Positions 12,962 through 21,914 of a DNA stretch of 64,000 nt are shown here, piece by piece. The stretch is taken from the NCBI RefSeq assembly GCF_000423465.1, contig NZ_KE384022.1, positions 124,001 through 188,000 of the forward strand. The letters are read 5' to 3'. Position numbers and translations under genes: made by a program. The notes below the pieces were generated by a model, which saw only the letters and a program-made list of their open reading frames with translations, was not told the DNA's origin and ran no database searches. The stretch comes from Propionicicella superfundia DSM 22317 (GTDB lineage: Bacteria > Actinomycetota > Actinomycetes > Propionibacteriales > Propionibacteriaceae). The stretch's first letter is position 1. Each line of letters starts with the position of its first letter.

Positions 12962-14956
12962 TCACACAGTCGAGGTCTTCGGCGCGCCGATGGACTTAAG
13001 TGCTAGCACGAGAAGGCCCGAAACCACCACCCCGGCGAGCAGAGCGGCAACGAATCCCCAGATCGGATCGATCGCGAAGAAGACGAAGATGCCACCGTGC
13101 GGAGCCTTCGACGTGACCTGCAGCGCCATGCTCAGGGCACCCGTGACGGCGCCGCCGGCCATCATCGACGGGATGACGCGCAGCGGGTCGGCCGCTGCGA
13201 ACGGGATCGCGCCCTCGGAGATGAACGAGGCACCCAGCAGCCAGGCGGCGCGACCGTTCTCCCTCTCCACCTCGGTGAACAGCTTCGGACGCAGGGTCGT
13301 GGCGAGCGCCATCGCCAGCGGCGGGACCATCCCTGCGGCCATGACCGCGGCCATGATCTGCAGAGAGCCCTGGTTGTCGATGCTCAGCCCTGCGGTGGCG
13401 AACAGGTAGGCCGCCTTGTTGACGGGGCCGCCGAGGTCGAAGCACATCATGAGGCCGAGGATGACGCCCAGGACGATGGCGAGGCCCGGAGTGTCGTTGA
13501 GACCCTGGAGCGCGGAGGTCATCGCGGTCATGAGGGCGGCGATGGGCCGCGCGAGCACGAGGTACATCAGACCGCCGGTGAGCAGGGTCGTGAACAGCGG
13601 GATGATGACGACGGGCATGAGGCCCGCGAGCCACCGGGGCACCTGGAGCCGGCCGAAGGCGTACGCGATGAGACCGGCGATGAGACCGCCGACCAGACCG
13701 CCGAGGAAACCCGCGCCGGTCGCGACGGCCACGGCACCAGCGGTGAAGCCGGGCGCGATGCCGGGCCGGTCCGCGATGCCGAATGCGATGTAGCCGGCCA
13801 GCGCGGGGACGAGGAACCCGAAGGCCGCCCCGCCGAGCGCGAACAGGACCGCGCCGATGTACTCCATCAGGCCGCCGGGCGGCAGGTTCGTGAGCGAGTT
13901 CTGCAGGATGATGTCGGCCGCCGAGGCGTTGATCGTGTACCCGCCGAACAGGAAGCCGAGGGCGATGAGAAGACCACCCGCGGCCACGAACGGAATCATG
14001 TACGACACGCCGGTCATGAGCGCCTGCTGGATGCGCTTGCCCCAGCCGAGCTGCGAGCCGTGCGCCGCGGTGGCCGTGGCGGCGGACGCGTCGCCGGCCA
14101 CGCGACGGGCCTGCGGGTCGGCCGCGGCCGCGATCGCCTCCTCGATCATCCGGCGGGGTTCGTTGATGGCTCTCTTCACGCCGGATTCGATGACCGGCAG
14201 CCCGGCGAACCGCTCGCGCCCCAAGACTCCGACGTCCGTGGCGAAGATGACGGCCGACGCGGCGGAGATCTGCTCGGCGGACAGCGGCTCCGTCGCGCTC
14301 GATCCCTGCGGCTCGACGAGGACATCGACGCCGAGTTCCTTGCCGGCGTTCACCAGGTAGTCGGCAGCCATGTAGGTGTGGGCGATACCGGTCGGGCACG
14401 CCGTGATCGCGGCGATCGTCGTCGCGGCCCCCGCCGTGACGGGGCCGGCGGCGGCCGGGGCGGGGGTGGGGACGGCGCCCGCGGCGGGCGCGGGCTCGGC
14501 GGCGGGCTCGACGACCCCCCGGACCAGGGACACGATCTCGTCGGGCGTGGCGGCGGCACGCAGCCCGGCGAGGAACTCCGGTTTCACGAGGGCACGGGCG
14601 AGCTTGGTCAGCAGCTTCAGGTGATCGGCGCCGCCCTCCGCGGCGGCCGCGATGAGGAAGACGATGTCCGCAGGGCCGTCCTTCGCCCCGAAATCGACGG
14701 GGGACGGCAGCCGGGCGAACCCGAGCGACGCCTGCGAGACGGCGGCCGAGCGGCAGTGCGGGATGGCGAACCCTCCCGGCATGCCGGTGGACGACTTCTC
14801 CTCCCGCGCCAGGGCGTCGGCGGCGAGGCCGGACGCCTCGGCCCGCCCGGTCGCGGCGACGATCCCCGCGAGGGAGGCGATCACCTCGGCCGGGGTGGCA
14901 CCGAGATCGACGTCCAGCGTGACCAGTGATGGCTCGATGAGCGACGGTGATGACAT
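12962..14956 (-). CDS. fruA: Fructose-specific PTS enzyme IIABC
   Basis: A 664-residue membrane permease that imports fructose and phosphorylates it to fructose 1-phosphate. The order is EIIA (about 1-150, phospho-His67 in 'GFAIPHCRS'), an Ala/Pro linker (151-178), EIIB (about 180-280, phospho-Cys187 in 'ITACPTGIAHT'), then EIIC with around eight to ten membrane segments from about 310. 'FISEGAIPFAAADP' is the conserved EIIC loop. ATG start with GGAAGGAA upstream. It follows fruK by 37 nt. Confidence 0.96.
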   Translation of the reverse strand: MSSPSLIEPSLVTLDVDLGATPAEVIASLAGIVAATGRAEASGLAADALAREEKSSTGMPGGFAIPHCRSAAVSQASLGFARLPSPVDFGAKDGPADIVFLIAAAAEGGADHLKLLTKLARALVKPEFLAGLRAAATPDEIVSLVRGVVEPAAEPAPAAGAVPTPAPAAAGPVTAGAATTIAAITACPTGIAHTYMAADYLVNAGKELGVDVLVEPQGSSATEPLSAEQISAASAVIFATDVGVLGRERFAGLPVIESGVKRAINEPRRMIEEAIAAAADPQARRVAGDASAATATAAHGSQLGWGKRIQQALMTGVSYMIPFVAAGGLLIALGFLFGGYTINASAADIILQNSLTNLPPGGLMEYIGAVLFALGGAAFGFLVPALAGYIAFGIADRPGIAPGFTAGAVAVATGAGFLGGLVGGLIAGLIAYAFGRLQVPRWLAGLMPVVIIPLFTTLLTGGLMYLVLARPIAALMTAMTSALQGLNDTPGLAIVLGVILGLMMCFDLGGPVNKAAYLFATAGLSIDNQGSLQIMAAVMAAGMVPPLAMALATTLRPKLFTEVERENGRAAWLLGASFISEGAIPFAAADPLRVIPSMMAGGAVTGALSMALQVTSKAPHGGIFVFFAIDPIWGFVAALLAGVVVSGLLVLALKSIGAPKTSTV

Positions 14957-14993
14957 GGTGGTGTTCCTTCCGTGAGGGAGTGGGCGTACGACG

Positions 14994-15956
14994 TCAGTGA
15001 TCGAGCGCCGTCACCGTGACGGCTTCCGGGTCGGCCTGGCCGGGCCCGGGGAGGGCGGACCCGGGAAGAGCCGCGGCGGCCGAGCCGTAGGCGACGGCCG
15101 AGCGCAGGCAATCGGCCGGAGCCGATCCTGCGGTATGGGCGAGCAGGAACCCGGCGAGGGACGAGTCGCCTGCACCCACGGTGGACTTCACGACGGTGGG
15201 GGGCGGAGCGGCGTGCCAGGCCTGGCCCCCCACGCTGAGCAGCGCACCCGCGCCGCCCAGGGTGACGAGGACGAACTCGACGCCGCGACCGTTGAGGTCG
15301 GCGGCGGCTCGCCGGATCCGGGCGAGGTCGCCGGCCGCGGCGCGCTCCTCCATCTCGGCCGCGTTCATGCCCGTGAGCTGGCCCAGTTCCTCGGAGTTGG
15401 GCTTGACGAGGTGGGGCGCGGCCTCGGGGAACGCTCGGGCAAGCGCTTCGAGCGGGGCGTCGGACGTGTCGACGGCCACCCTCACGCCGAGGGGGCGCAG
15501 GGCCCGGACCATCTGCGGGTACCAGTCGACAGGCGTCTGCGGAGGCAGCGAGCCCGACAGCGTGACCCAGAGGGCGTTGCGGGCGCTCCCGACGAGGACA
15601 TCGGTGAGCAGGTCGATGTGCGCGGCGGTGAGCGGCGCGCCGGGCTCGTTGAGCTTGGTCGTCGTCCCGTCGGGCTCGGTGAGAGTCAGATTCGTGCGGA
15701 CGGGGGCGCCGATCTCGACGTTGCGGAACGGCACATCCAGGTCGCGGAGGGCGTCCAGCAGCGGATCGTGCCGATCCGCCGGGACGACGGCGAGGACGGG
15801 TCGCCCGGCCATGTGGACCGCGCGGGCGATGTTCACGCCCTTGCCTCCCGGCTCGACGGTGATATCGCCCAACCGATGGACGCCGCCGCGCACCAACGGC
15901 GCGGGCAGCTTCGCGCTCCGGTCGAGACTGGGGTTCGGAGTGACCGTGACGATCAT
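14994..15956 (-). CDS. fruK: 1-phosphofructokinase
   Basis: A 320-residue PfkB-family sugar kinase converting fructose 1-phosphate to fructose 1,6-bisphosphate. PfkB signatures are 'PGGKGVNIARAVHMAG' near residue 40 and 'KSTVGAGDSSLAGFLLAH' near the C-terminus, whose Asp is the catalytic base. The ATG overlaps the fruR stop (ATGA). Genomic position between fruR and fruA makes the substrate assignment secure. Confidence 0.96.
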   Translation of the reverse strand: MIVTVTPNPSLDRSAKLPAPLVRGGVHRLGDITVEPGGKGVNIARAVHMAGRPVLAVVPADRHDPLLDALRDLDVPFRNVEIGAPVRTNLTLTEPDGTTTKLNEPGAPLTAAHIDLLTDVLVGSARNALWVTLSGSLPPQTPVDWYPQMVRALRPLGVRVAVDTSDAPLEALARAFPEAAPHLVKPNSEELGQLTGMNAAEMEERAAAGDLARIRRAAADLNGRGVEFVLVTLGGAGALLSVGGQAWHAAPPPTVVKSTVGAGDSSLAGFLLAHTAGSAPADCLRSAVAYGSAAAALPGSALPGPGQADPEAVTVTALDH

Positions 15957-16711
15957 GCGGTGATGACCTCGATTCGATGAGCAGAAAGGGCTTTCAGGTG
16001 GCTGCGACGGGCGCCGGAGTCGGTCACGAGCACGTCGACGTCATCGAGGTCGGCGAACTTGACCGTCGTCTCGACGCCGAGCTTGCTGGCGTCGGTGAGG
16101 ACGACCACCTTGTCGGCGCACTGCACCATGGCCCGTTTGACGGCCGCCTCGTCCCAGTCCGGCGTCGACAGCCCGTGTCGCTCGCTGACCCCGTTGGTGC
16201 CGAGGAAGGCGACGTCGACGCGCAGGCTGCCGAGGGCCTCGGGGTTCCCGACCGTGGCGTGCGTGAGCGGCCGGACGCGTCCGCCGAGCATGTGCACCTG
16301 TGCGGCCGACCGACCCGCCAGCACGACCGCGGCGGGCAGCGAGTTGGTGAACACCGTGGCCGTATTGTCGGCGGGGATCAGCCCGGCCAGCCGCGCCGTG
16401 GTCGTGCCCGCGTCCAGCAGCACCGTCCCGCTCGACGGCACGAGCGCCAGCGCTGCTGCCGCGATTCGTTCCTTCTCACGAGCGAACTCGCTCTGGCGCG
16501 TGTCGAGCGCGCGCTCGGGAAGAGCGAGCAGTTCGGGCGGGACCGCGCCCCCGTGCACCCGGCGGAGCAACCCCGCCTTGTCCAGCGCCTCAAGATCGCG
16601 CCGGATGGTCTCCGGCGTCACGCCGAAGAGCTCGGCCGCGTCGACGACCGACAGTCTCCCCTCGGTGCGAGCGTGTTCCACAAGCGCGTGCCTGCGTTCC
16701 TCCGCGTACAT
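15953..16711 (-). CDS. fruR: DeoR-family fructose operon repressor
   Basis: A 252-residue regulator with a DeoR-type helix-turn-helix at the N-terminus ('LFGVTPETIRRDLEALDKAG', 'LLRRVHGGA'). A sugar-phosphate-binding domain follows, with 'DAGTTTARLA' and 'VFTNSLPAA'. It is the first gene of the fru operon and probably represses it until fructose 1-phosphate builds up. The ATG at 16711 is used; a GTG at 16717 is closer to the GGGAGG and is an alternative. A palindrome covers the leader just upstream. Confidence 0.93.
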   Translation of the reverse strand: MYAEERRHALVEHARTEGRLSVVDAAELFGVTPETIRRDLEALDKAGLLRRVHGGAVPPELLALPERALDTRQSEFAREKERIAAAALALVPSSGTVLLDAGTTTARLAGLIPADNTATVFTNSLPAAVVLAGRSAAQVHMLGGRVRPLTHATVGNPEALGSLRVDVAFLGTNGVSERHGLSTPDWDEAAVKRAMVQCADKVVVLTDASKLGVETTVKFADLDDVDVLVTDSGARRSHLKALSAHRIEVITA

Positions 16712-16730
16712 GGCCACGATGCCTCCCAAC

Positions 16731-16784
16731 CAAACGGGCGTTTGATTGAGTCCGACTCTATCCGTTTATGTGGAGTGGACGCAA
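16731..16784 (-). promoter_or_regulatory. fruR promoter and FruR operator
   Basis: On the minus strand TTGCGT (16784-16779), an 18-bp spacer and TAGAGT (16760-16755) make a plausible promoter. Just downstream, 16731-16744 is the palindrome CAAAC-GGGC-GTTTG. A second partial copy, CAAACGGGCG, lies at 16820-16829 upstream of the -35. Two sites flanking a promoter would suit autorepression by a DeoR-type regulator. Binding by FruR is inferred. Confidence 0.6.
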
Positions 16785-16848
16785 GAGTTCCGGACAGATT
16801 CGGGCATACGAATCACAGACAAACGGGCGCGTCGGTGCGGCCCTCCGG

Positions 16849-17973
16849 TCACGCGCCGCGACCGATCCCCTTCGGCAGCCGGGAGACATCCCAGCCCAGA
16901 AGCTCCGATGCCTTGTCGAAGGCGAACTTGTCGGTCATCCCGCCCACGTACGTGACGGCGGCGACCGTCGCATCCGCGGCGTCCCGCCCGCTCGGCAGGA
17001 CCTCGGCGTGGGCGGTGTAGTACTCCACCAGCGCGCGCAGCACGTCCACGACCGCCGCAGCTTGCGCGACGGACTCGGGACGGGTGTAGATGCGCTCGTA
17101 GTTGAAGGTGCGCAGCGCGGCAAGAGCCTCGTAGGCGGCCGGATCCATCCCCACCTGCCCGGTCGCGGCCACCGAGTGCGCGATCGCGCGCACGAAGGTA
17201 CGGATCTGGTCCCGTCGCGTCCGGCCACAGACCTCCGTGACGACGCGCGGGAGGTCGGAGAGGTCCACGATCCCCGCTGCCACCGCGTCCTCCAGATCAT
17301 GGGCGCAGTAGGCGATCCGATCCGACCAGCTCACGATCTCCCCCTCCACCGTGGCAGGGGCCGGACGCGACCAGGAGTGATTGCGGACGCCATCCAGCGT
17401 CTCCACGCACAGGTTCAGCGGGGTGAGCACGACGTCGGCCCCCCACGGGCCGTGGTCGTACCCCCCGGGCAGGAACACGTCGAACGCATCCTCGCTGGCG
17501 TGCCCGCCGGGACCGTGCCCGCAGTCGTGCGCGAGCGCGATGGCCTCGGTCAGGCTGACGTTGGCGCTCACCGTCCTGGCGATGGACACGGCGACCTGAG
17601 ACACCTCGAGGGCGTGGGTCAGCCGCGTCCGCTGATGGTCCGTCGGAAACACCACCACCTGCGTCTTGCCGGCGAGCCGGCGGAACGCGGGCGAGTGGAT
17701 CACCCGGTCCCGGTCACGTTCGAAGCAGGTCCGCTCGGGGTCGGGCTCCTCCGGCAGCGCGCGACGACCGGCGCCGCGCGCGAGGGCGGCGCCGCGGGCC
17801 AGGCGCTCCTCCTCCCACTCCTCCCGCGCGATCCGCCCGATCGGCCGCGCCAGGTCGATCCGGGCGCAGGAGTCGCCGTGGGCTCGCACCTGATCGCCGC
17901 TGGGATGCCCGGCCGTCGTCTGCGCCCAGGCGCGCGCCCGCGCCGTCGGCGCGCCGTCTGGCCCGTCCATCAT
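16849..17973 (-). CDS. dgt: Deoxyguanosinetriphosphate triphosphohydrolase-like protein
   Basis: A 374-residue HD-superfamily phosphohydrolase of the dGTPase type, which splits dNTPs into nucleoside and triphosphate. The metal-binding motif is seen as 'RTRLTHALEVSQVA' (His120) and 'ALAHDCGHGPGGHASE' (H149-D150). 'SPAFRRLAGKTQV' is a family signature. The start at 17973 follows AAGGAG; a second ATG at 17970 is equally possible. It lies 16 nt after dus and is probably in the same operon. Confidence 0.9.
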   Translation of the reverse strand: MMDGPDGAPTARARAWAQTTAGHPSGDQVRAHGDSCARIDLARPIGRIAREEWEEERLARGAALARGAGRRALPEEPDPERTCFERDRDRVIHSPAFRRLAGKTQVVVFPTDHQRTRLTHALEVSQVAVSIARTVSANVSLTEAIALAHDCGHGPGGHASEDAFDVFLPGGYDHGPWGADVVLTPLNLCVETLDGVRNHSWSRPAPATVEGEIVSWSDRIAYCAHDLEDAVAAGIVDLSDLPRVVTEVCGRTRRDQIRTFVRAIAHSVAATGQVGMDPAAYEALAALRTFNYERIYTRPESVAQAAAVVDVLRALVEYYTAHAEVLPSGRDAADATVAAVTYVGGMTDKFAFDKASELLGWDVSRLPKGIGRGA

Positions 17974-17989
17974 GCCGCTCCTTCGTCCG

Positions 17990-19141
17990 TCAGCCGCCCG
18001 AGGTGGCCAGCTCGGCGGCGGACAGATCCGTGTCCTCGTCGAGGTCCTGCGAGTCGAGCCAGCCGTACGGCAGGACGACCTTCTCACGCGGCGAGCCCTG
18101 CCGCCCGCGCGGCGACCCCAGTTCCCCCTCGGGGAACGGCAGCGCTGCGTCGAGCTCCGCGAGCCAGCGGTCCAGGTCGGCGAAGCCGGAGACCGTCGCG
18201 AGCCCGCGCCGCACCTCGCCACCGACCGCGAATCCCTTGAAGTACCACGCCATGTGCTTGCGGAGGTCGATCAATCCCCGCTCCTCGCCATGGATGCCGG
18301 CCAGCAGTTCGCCGTGCCGCCGCACCGTCGCCGCCACCTCGCCCAGCGTCGGCAGCGCCACGCGCGGCCGCCCTGCGAAGGCGTCGGCGAGGTCCCGGAA
18401 CAACCAGGGACGTCCGAGGCAGCCACGCCCGACGACGACACCGGCGCACCCCGTCTGCTCGACCATCGCCAGCGCGTCCGCGGCTTCCCAGATGTCTCCG
18501 TTGCCGAGCACCGGGATGTCGACCGCGGTCACGAGGTGGGCGATGCGATCCCATCGCGCCGTGCCGGAGTACGACTGCGCCACGGTGCGTGCATGGAGCG
18601 TGATCGCCGAGCACCCCGCATCCGCCGCGATCCGCCCGGCGTCCACATAGGTCACGTGGTCATCGTCGATGCCGATGCGCGTCTTCAGCGTCACCGGCAC
18701 CCCGAAGGGCGCGGCCGCCCCCACTGCGGCGCGGAGGATCGCGGCGAGCCGGTCCCGTTTCCACGGGAGCGCTCCCCCTCCGCCCTTGCGCGTGACCTTG
18801 GGGACGGGGCATCCGAAGTTGAGATCGACGTGGTGGACGCCGAACTCGCCGCACAGGATGCGCACGGCCTCACCCATGACGGACGCGTCGACCCCGTACA
18901 ACTGCACCGACCGGATCGCCTCGTCGGGGGCGAACGAGAGCATGTCGAGCGTCTTGGGGATGCGCTCGACGATGCCCCGGGACGTGATCATCTCGCACAC
19001 GTACAGCCCCGCCCCGTGCTCGCGGCACAACTGGCGGAAGGCGAGGTTGGTGACGCCCGCCATCGGCGCGAGGACGACCGGCGTCTCCACCCGCAGCGCC
19101 CCCAGCACCAGGCCGCCCGTCCGCTCGCCCGTCGCCGTCAC
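17990..19141 (-). CDS. dus: tRNA-dihydrouridine synthase
   Basis: A 383-residue FMN-dependent enzyme of the DusB type that reduces uridines in the tRNA D-loop. Visible are 'VVLAPMAGVTNLAFR' at the N-terminus, the catalytic-cysteine block 'VDLNFGCPVPKVTRKGGG', 'ITLHARTVAQSYSGTARW' and 'IPVLGNGDIW'. The GTG start has AGGAGGT three bases upstream, an excellent Shine-Dalgarno. The C-terminal helical domain runs to about 340 and a short acidic tail follows. Confidence 0.94.
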   Translation of the reverse strand: MTATGERTGGLVLGALRVETPVVLAPMAGVTNLAFRQLCREHGAGLYVCEMITSRGIVERIPKTLDMLSFAPDEAIRSVQLYGVDASVMGEAVRILCGEFGVHHVDLNFGCPVPKVTRKGGGGALPWKRDRLAAILRAAVGAAAPFGVPVTLKTRIGIDDDHVTYVDAGRIAADAGCSAITLHARTVAQSYSGTARWDRIAHLVTAVDIPVLGNGDIWEAADALAMVEQTGCAGVVVGRGCLGRPWLFRDLADAFAGRPRVALPTLGEVAATVRRHGELLAGIHGEERGLIDLRKHMAWYFKGFAVGGEVRRGLATVSGFADLDRWLAELDAALPFPEGELGSPRGRQGSPREKVVLPYGWLDSQDLDEDTDLSAAELATSGG

Positions 19142-19218
19142 CGCACCTCCTGGAAACCCACATCCGTCGGATCGACAGCTTACGTCCCCGATCGAGTTGC
19201 CGATCGGCCGGAACTAAC

Positions 19219-19233
19219 TGATAATGACTCTCA
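19219..19233 (+). promoter_or_regulatory. Zur box overlapping the znuA -10 and start
   Basis: TGATAAT-G-ACTCTCA is an imperfect 7-1-7 inverted repeat (5 of 7 positions pair) of the kind bound by actinobacterial Zur. It contains the hexamer GATAAT (19220-19225), placed 7 nt before the ATG at 19233, so the promoter, operator and start codon all overlap. Zur bound with zinc would block transcription directly. The zur gene ends the same operon. Confidence 0.65.
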
Positions 19234-20156
19234 TGTCGAACAGGATTCTCGCAGGGCTCGTCGCAGCCACGCTGCTCGCCTTCGGGCTGACGGCCTGCTC
19301 CCCCGCCGCGGAGAGCGGCAAACTCAAAGTCGTCGCAGCGTTCTACCCGCTCGCGTATATCGCCGAGACGGTCGGCGGGGACCAGGTCGAGGTGTCCAAC
19401 CTCACCCAGCCCGGCGCGGAACCGCACGACCTCGAACTCACCGCTCAGCAGATCGCCTCCATCTCCGACGCCGACCTCGTGCTGTACCAGAAGGGGTTCC
19501 AGTCGGCGGTGGACAAGGCGATCGAGGCCAATCCTCCGAAGCACGCCATCGACACGTCGACCCTGGTCACGATGCTGGAGGCCACGGCCGAGGACGAGCA
19601 CGAGGGCGAAGAGCACGAAGGCGAGGACGAGCACACGACCGACCCCCACACCTGGCTCGCCCCGCAGAACATGGTCGCCTTCACGACAGCCGTCACCGAC
19701 GAGCTGAAGCAACTGGGATCGTCCCACGCCGACACGTTCGCCACCAACGGCGCACAGCTCACCAGCGACCTGAAAGAGCTCGACAGCCGCTACTCCACGG
19801 GCCTGAAGACCTGCTCCGTGCGCGATTTCATCACGTCCCACGCCGCCTTCGGATACCTCGCCAAGGCATACGACCTCACCCAGCACGGCATCGCAGGCCT
19901 CGATCCGAGCGTGGAGCCGACCACCGCCCGGATCGCGGAGATCCAGTCCCTCGCCACCCAGTACAAGATCACGACGATCTTCTTCGAGACGCTCGCCTCC
20001 CCCGCCATCGCCGAGTCCATCGCGACCGACCTGAACCTGAAGACCGACGTCCTGGATCCGCTGGAAGGAGTGACCGAGGATTCCCAGGGCACGAACTACA
20101 TGGAAATAATGGACTCGAACCTGACCGCTCTGAAGAAGGCGAACTCTTGCTCATGA
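19233..20156 (+). CDS. znuA: Zinc ABC transporter substrate-binding lipoprotein
   Basis: A 307-residue cluster-9 metal-binding protein. The signal peptide ends in the lipobox 'GLTAC' with lipidated Cys22, so it should be anchored outside the membrane. Metal ligands include the His in 'GAEPHDLELT', the His after 'DPHTW' and 'TSHAAFGYLA'. A His/Glu/Asp-rich loop ('EDEHEGEEHEGEDEH') is the usual mark of zinc rather than manganese proteins. Start 19233 is preferred over an ATG at 19224 because of the leaderless spacing. The stop overlaps the znuC start (ATGA). Confidence 0.92.
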   Translation: MSNRILAGLVAATLLAFGLTACSPAAESGKLKVVAAFYPLAYIAETVGGDQVEVSNLTQPGAEPHDLELTAQQIASISDADLVLYQKGFQSAVDKAIEANPPKHAIDTSTLVTMLEATAEDEHEGEEHEGEDEHTTDPHTWLAPQNMVAFTTAVTDELKQLGSSHADTFATNGAQLTSDLKELDSRYSTGLKTCSVRDFITSHAAFGYLAKAYDLTQHGIAGLDPSVEPTTARIAEIQSLATQYKITTIFFETLASPAIAESIATDLNLKTDVLDPLEGVTEDSQGTNYMEIMDSNLTALKKANSCS

Positions 20157-20923
20157 GCACCGCGTCCACCCCGGCCGTCGTGGTCTCGCACCTCGGCGTC
20201 AGCCTGGGTGGACTGCCCGTTCTGCGGGACGTCTCCTGCCGCGTGGAGACCGGTGACGTGACCGCGCTCCTCGGTGGCAACGGCGCGGGGAAATCCACCC
20301 TGCTCAAGGCCATCCTGGGCATCCGCCCGCACGAAGGCGGCGACATCGACCTGTTCGGGCGGCCGCTGCGGTCGTTCCGCGAATGGCACCGGATCGGCTA
20401 CGTGCCCCAGCGCGGGAGCCTGCAGCTCCGGCAGGCGACCGTCACCGAGGTCGTGTCCTCGGGCCGCCTCGCCCGTCGCCGCCCGTTCTTCCCGCCGTCG
20501 CAGGCCGATCGGCTGGCGGTCGGCCACGCGATCGAGGCGGTCGGCCTCGCCGACCGCCGCCGCGACGCGTTCGCAGACCTGTCCGGCGGACAGCAGCAGC
20601 GGGCGCTCATCGCCCGGGCGCTCGCCGGCGACCCCGACCTGCTGCTGCTGGACGAACCGTTCGCGGGAGTCGACCTCGCCACACAGGAGCGGGTGGCCGA
20701 GGTCCTGCGCGACCTGCACGGCGAGGGACGGACGCTGCTGATCGTGCTGCACGAGCTCGGCCCCCTCGCCGCCGACATCGACAGTGGCATCGTCCTGCGC
20801 AACGGACGCGTCATCTCGACCGGTCCGCTGGAGGCGCACCAGCATCACCGCGACGGTCACGAGACCGTGGAGCCCGGCGGCCCGCCCCCGCTCGTCGCAG
20901 GCGTCGGAGAGGACGTCGGATGA
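20153..20923 (+). CDS. znuC: Zinc ABC transporter ATP-binding protein
   Basis: A 256-residue ABC ATPase that powers ZnuB. It has Walker A 'GGNGAGKST', the signature 'LSGGQQQR', and Walker B 'LLLLDEPFAG' followed by the H-loop 'IVLHELG'. The C-terminal end is His-containing ('AHQHHRDGHE'), fitting a zinc system. Its ATG overlaps the znuA stop and its stop overlaps the znuB start, both as ATGA. Confidence 0.94.
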   Translation: MSTASTPAVVVSHLGVSLGGLPVLRDVSCRVETGDVTALLGGNGAGKSTLLKAILGIRPHEGGDIDLFGRPLRSFREWHRIGYVPQRGSLQLRQATVTEVVSSGRLARRRPFFPPSQADRLAVGHAIEAVGLADRRRDAFADLSGGQQQRALIARALAGDPDLLLLDEPFAGVDLATQERVAEVLRDLHGEGRTLLIVLHELGPLAADIDSGIVLRNGRVISTGPLEAHQHHRDGHETVEPGGPPPLVAGVGEDVG

Positions 20924-21909
20924 TCGACATTCTGATGCTCCCGTTCATGCAGCGCGCCCTGCTGGCGGCGTTCGCGATGGGGCTCATCGCCCCCGCCATC
21001 GGCACCTTCATCGTCCAGCGACGCCTCGCGCTGCTGGGCGACGGCCTCGGCCACGTCGCGATCGCCGGCGTGGGTCTGGCGCTCGCCACCGGCTCGGCAC
21101 CGCTGCCCCTGGCGATCATCGTCAGCGTCGTGGGCGCCGTCGGCGTCGAACTGCTGCGCCAGTACGGCAAGGCGAGCGGAGACGTCGGCCTGGCCATCCT
21201 CTTCTACGGCGGACTCGCCCTCGGCGTCCTCCTGGCCGGGGTTGCCGGGCAGGGCGCCGGCGGACTGTCCCAGTACCTCTTCGGATCCCTCCTGACGGTG
21301 ACCCCGTCCGACCTGTGGATCATCCTCGGCCTCGGCTTCCTCGTCCTCGTGCCCGCGATCGGTCTCGCCCCGCAGATCTTCGCCCTCGCCGCCGACGAGG
21401 ACCACGCCCGCACCCTCGGACTGCCCGTCCGGCTGTACAGCATCCTGCTCGTCGTCCTCGCGGCGATCACCGTGGCCCTGTCCATGCGCACGGTCGGGCT
21501 CCTGCTCGTGTCGGCGCTGATGGTCGTCCCGGTGGCTGCCGCCAACAACATGGCGCGGAGCTACCGCGGGGCGATCGGGATGTCCCTCGTGCTCGGTGTC
21601 CTGGCCTCGGTCGGCGGCGTCCTCGGCTCCTACTGGCTGAACGCGGCCCCCGGGGCGACCATCGTCATCATGGCGATCGCCTTCTTCGCCCTCTCATGGC
21701 CCGTCGGGACGCTGCTGGCCCGCCGCCGCGCCCCGGTGCGGGAGATCGCCGAGCCCGAGGAACTGCCGCACACGACGACACCCGTGCCGCACCCGCACGT
21801 CCATTCCGACACCTGCGGTCACGTCATGGTCCATCACGACGATCATGTCGACTTCATCCACGACGGCCACCGGCACGCCGCGCACCTCGACCACTACGAT
21901 GAGCACTGA
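20920..21909 (+). CDS. znuB: Zinc ABC transporter permease
   Basis: A 329-residue cluster-9 permease with about eight membrane helices between residues 1 and 270. The N-terminal 'GTFIVQRRLALLGDGLGHVA' is the family's ATPase-contact region. After the last helix there is an unusual 45-residue cytoplasmic tail with well over ten histidines ('PVPHPHVHSDTCGHVMVHHD' and beyond), likely to bind zinc. Such tails are not universal in ZnuB. It is translationally coupled to znuC and followed by zur after 5 nt. Confidence 0.94.
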   Translation: MIDILMLPFMQRALLAAFAMGLIAPAIGTFIVQRRLALLGDGLGHVAIAGVGLALATGSAPLPLAIIVSVVGAVGVELLRQYGKASGDVGLAILFYGGLALGVLLAGVAGQGAGGLSQYLFGSLLTVTPSDLWIILGLGFLVLVPAIGLAPQIFALAADEDHARTLGLPVRLYSILLVVLAAITVALSMRTVGLLLVSALMVVPVAAANNMARSYRGAIGMSLVLGVLASVGGVLGSYWLNAAPGATIVIMAIAFFALSWPVGTLLARRRAPVREIAEPEELPHTTTPVPHPHVHSDTCGHVMVHHDDHVDFIHDGHRHAAHLDHYDEH

Positions 21910-21914
21910 TCACC

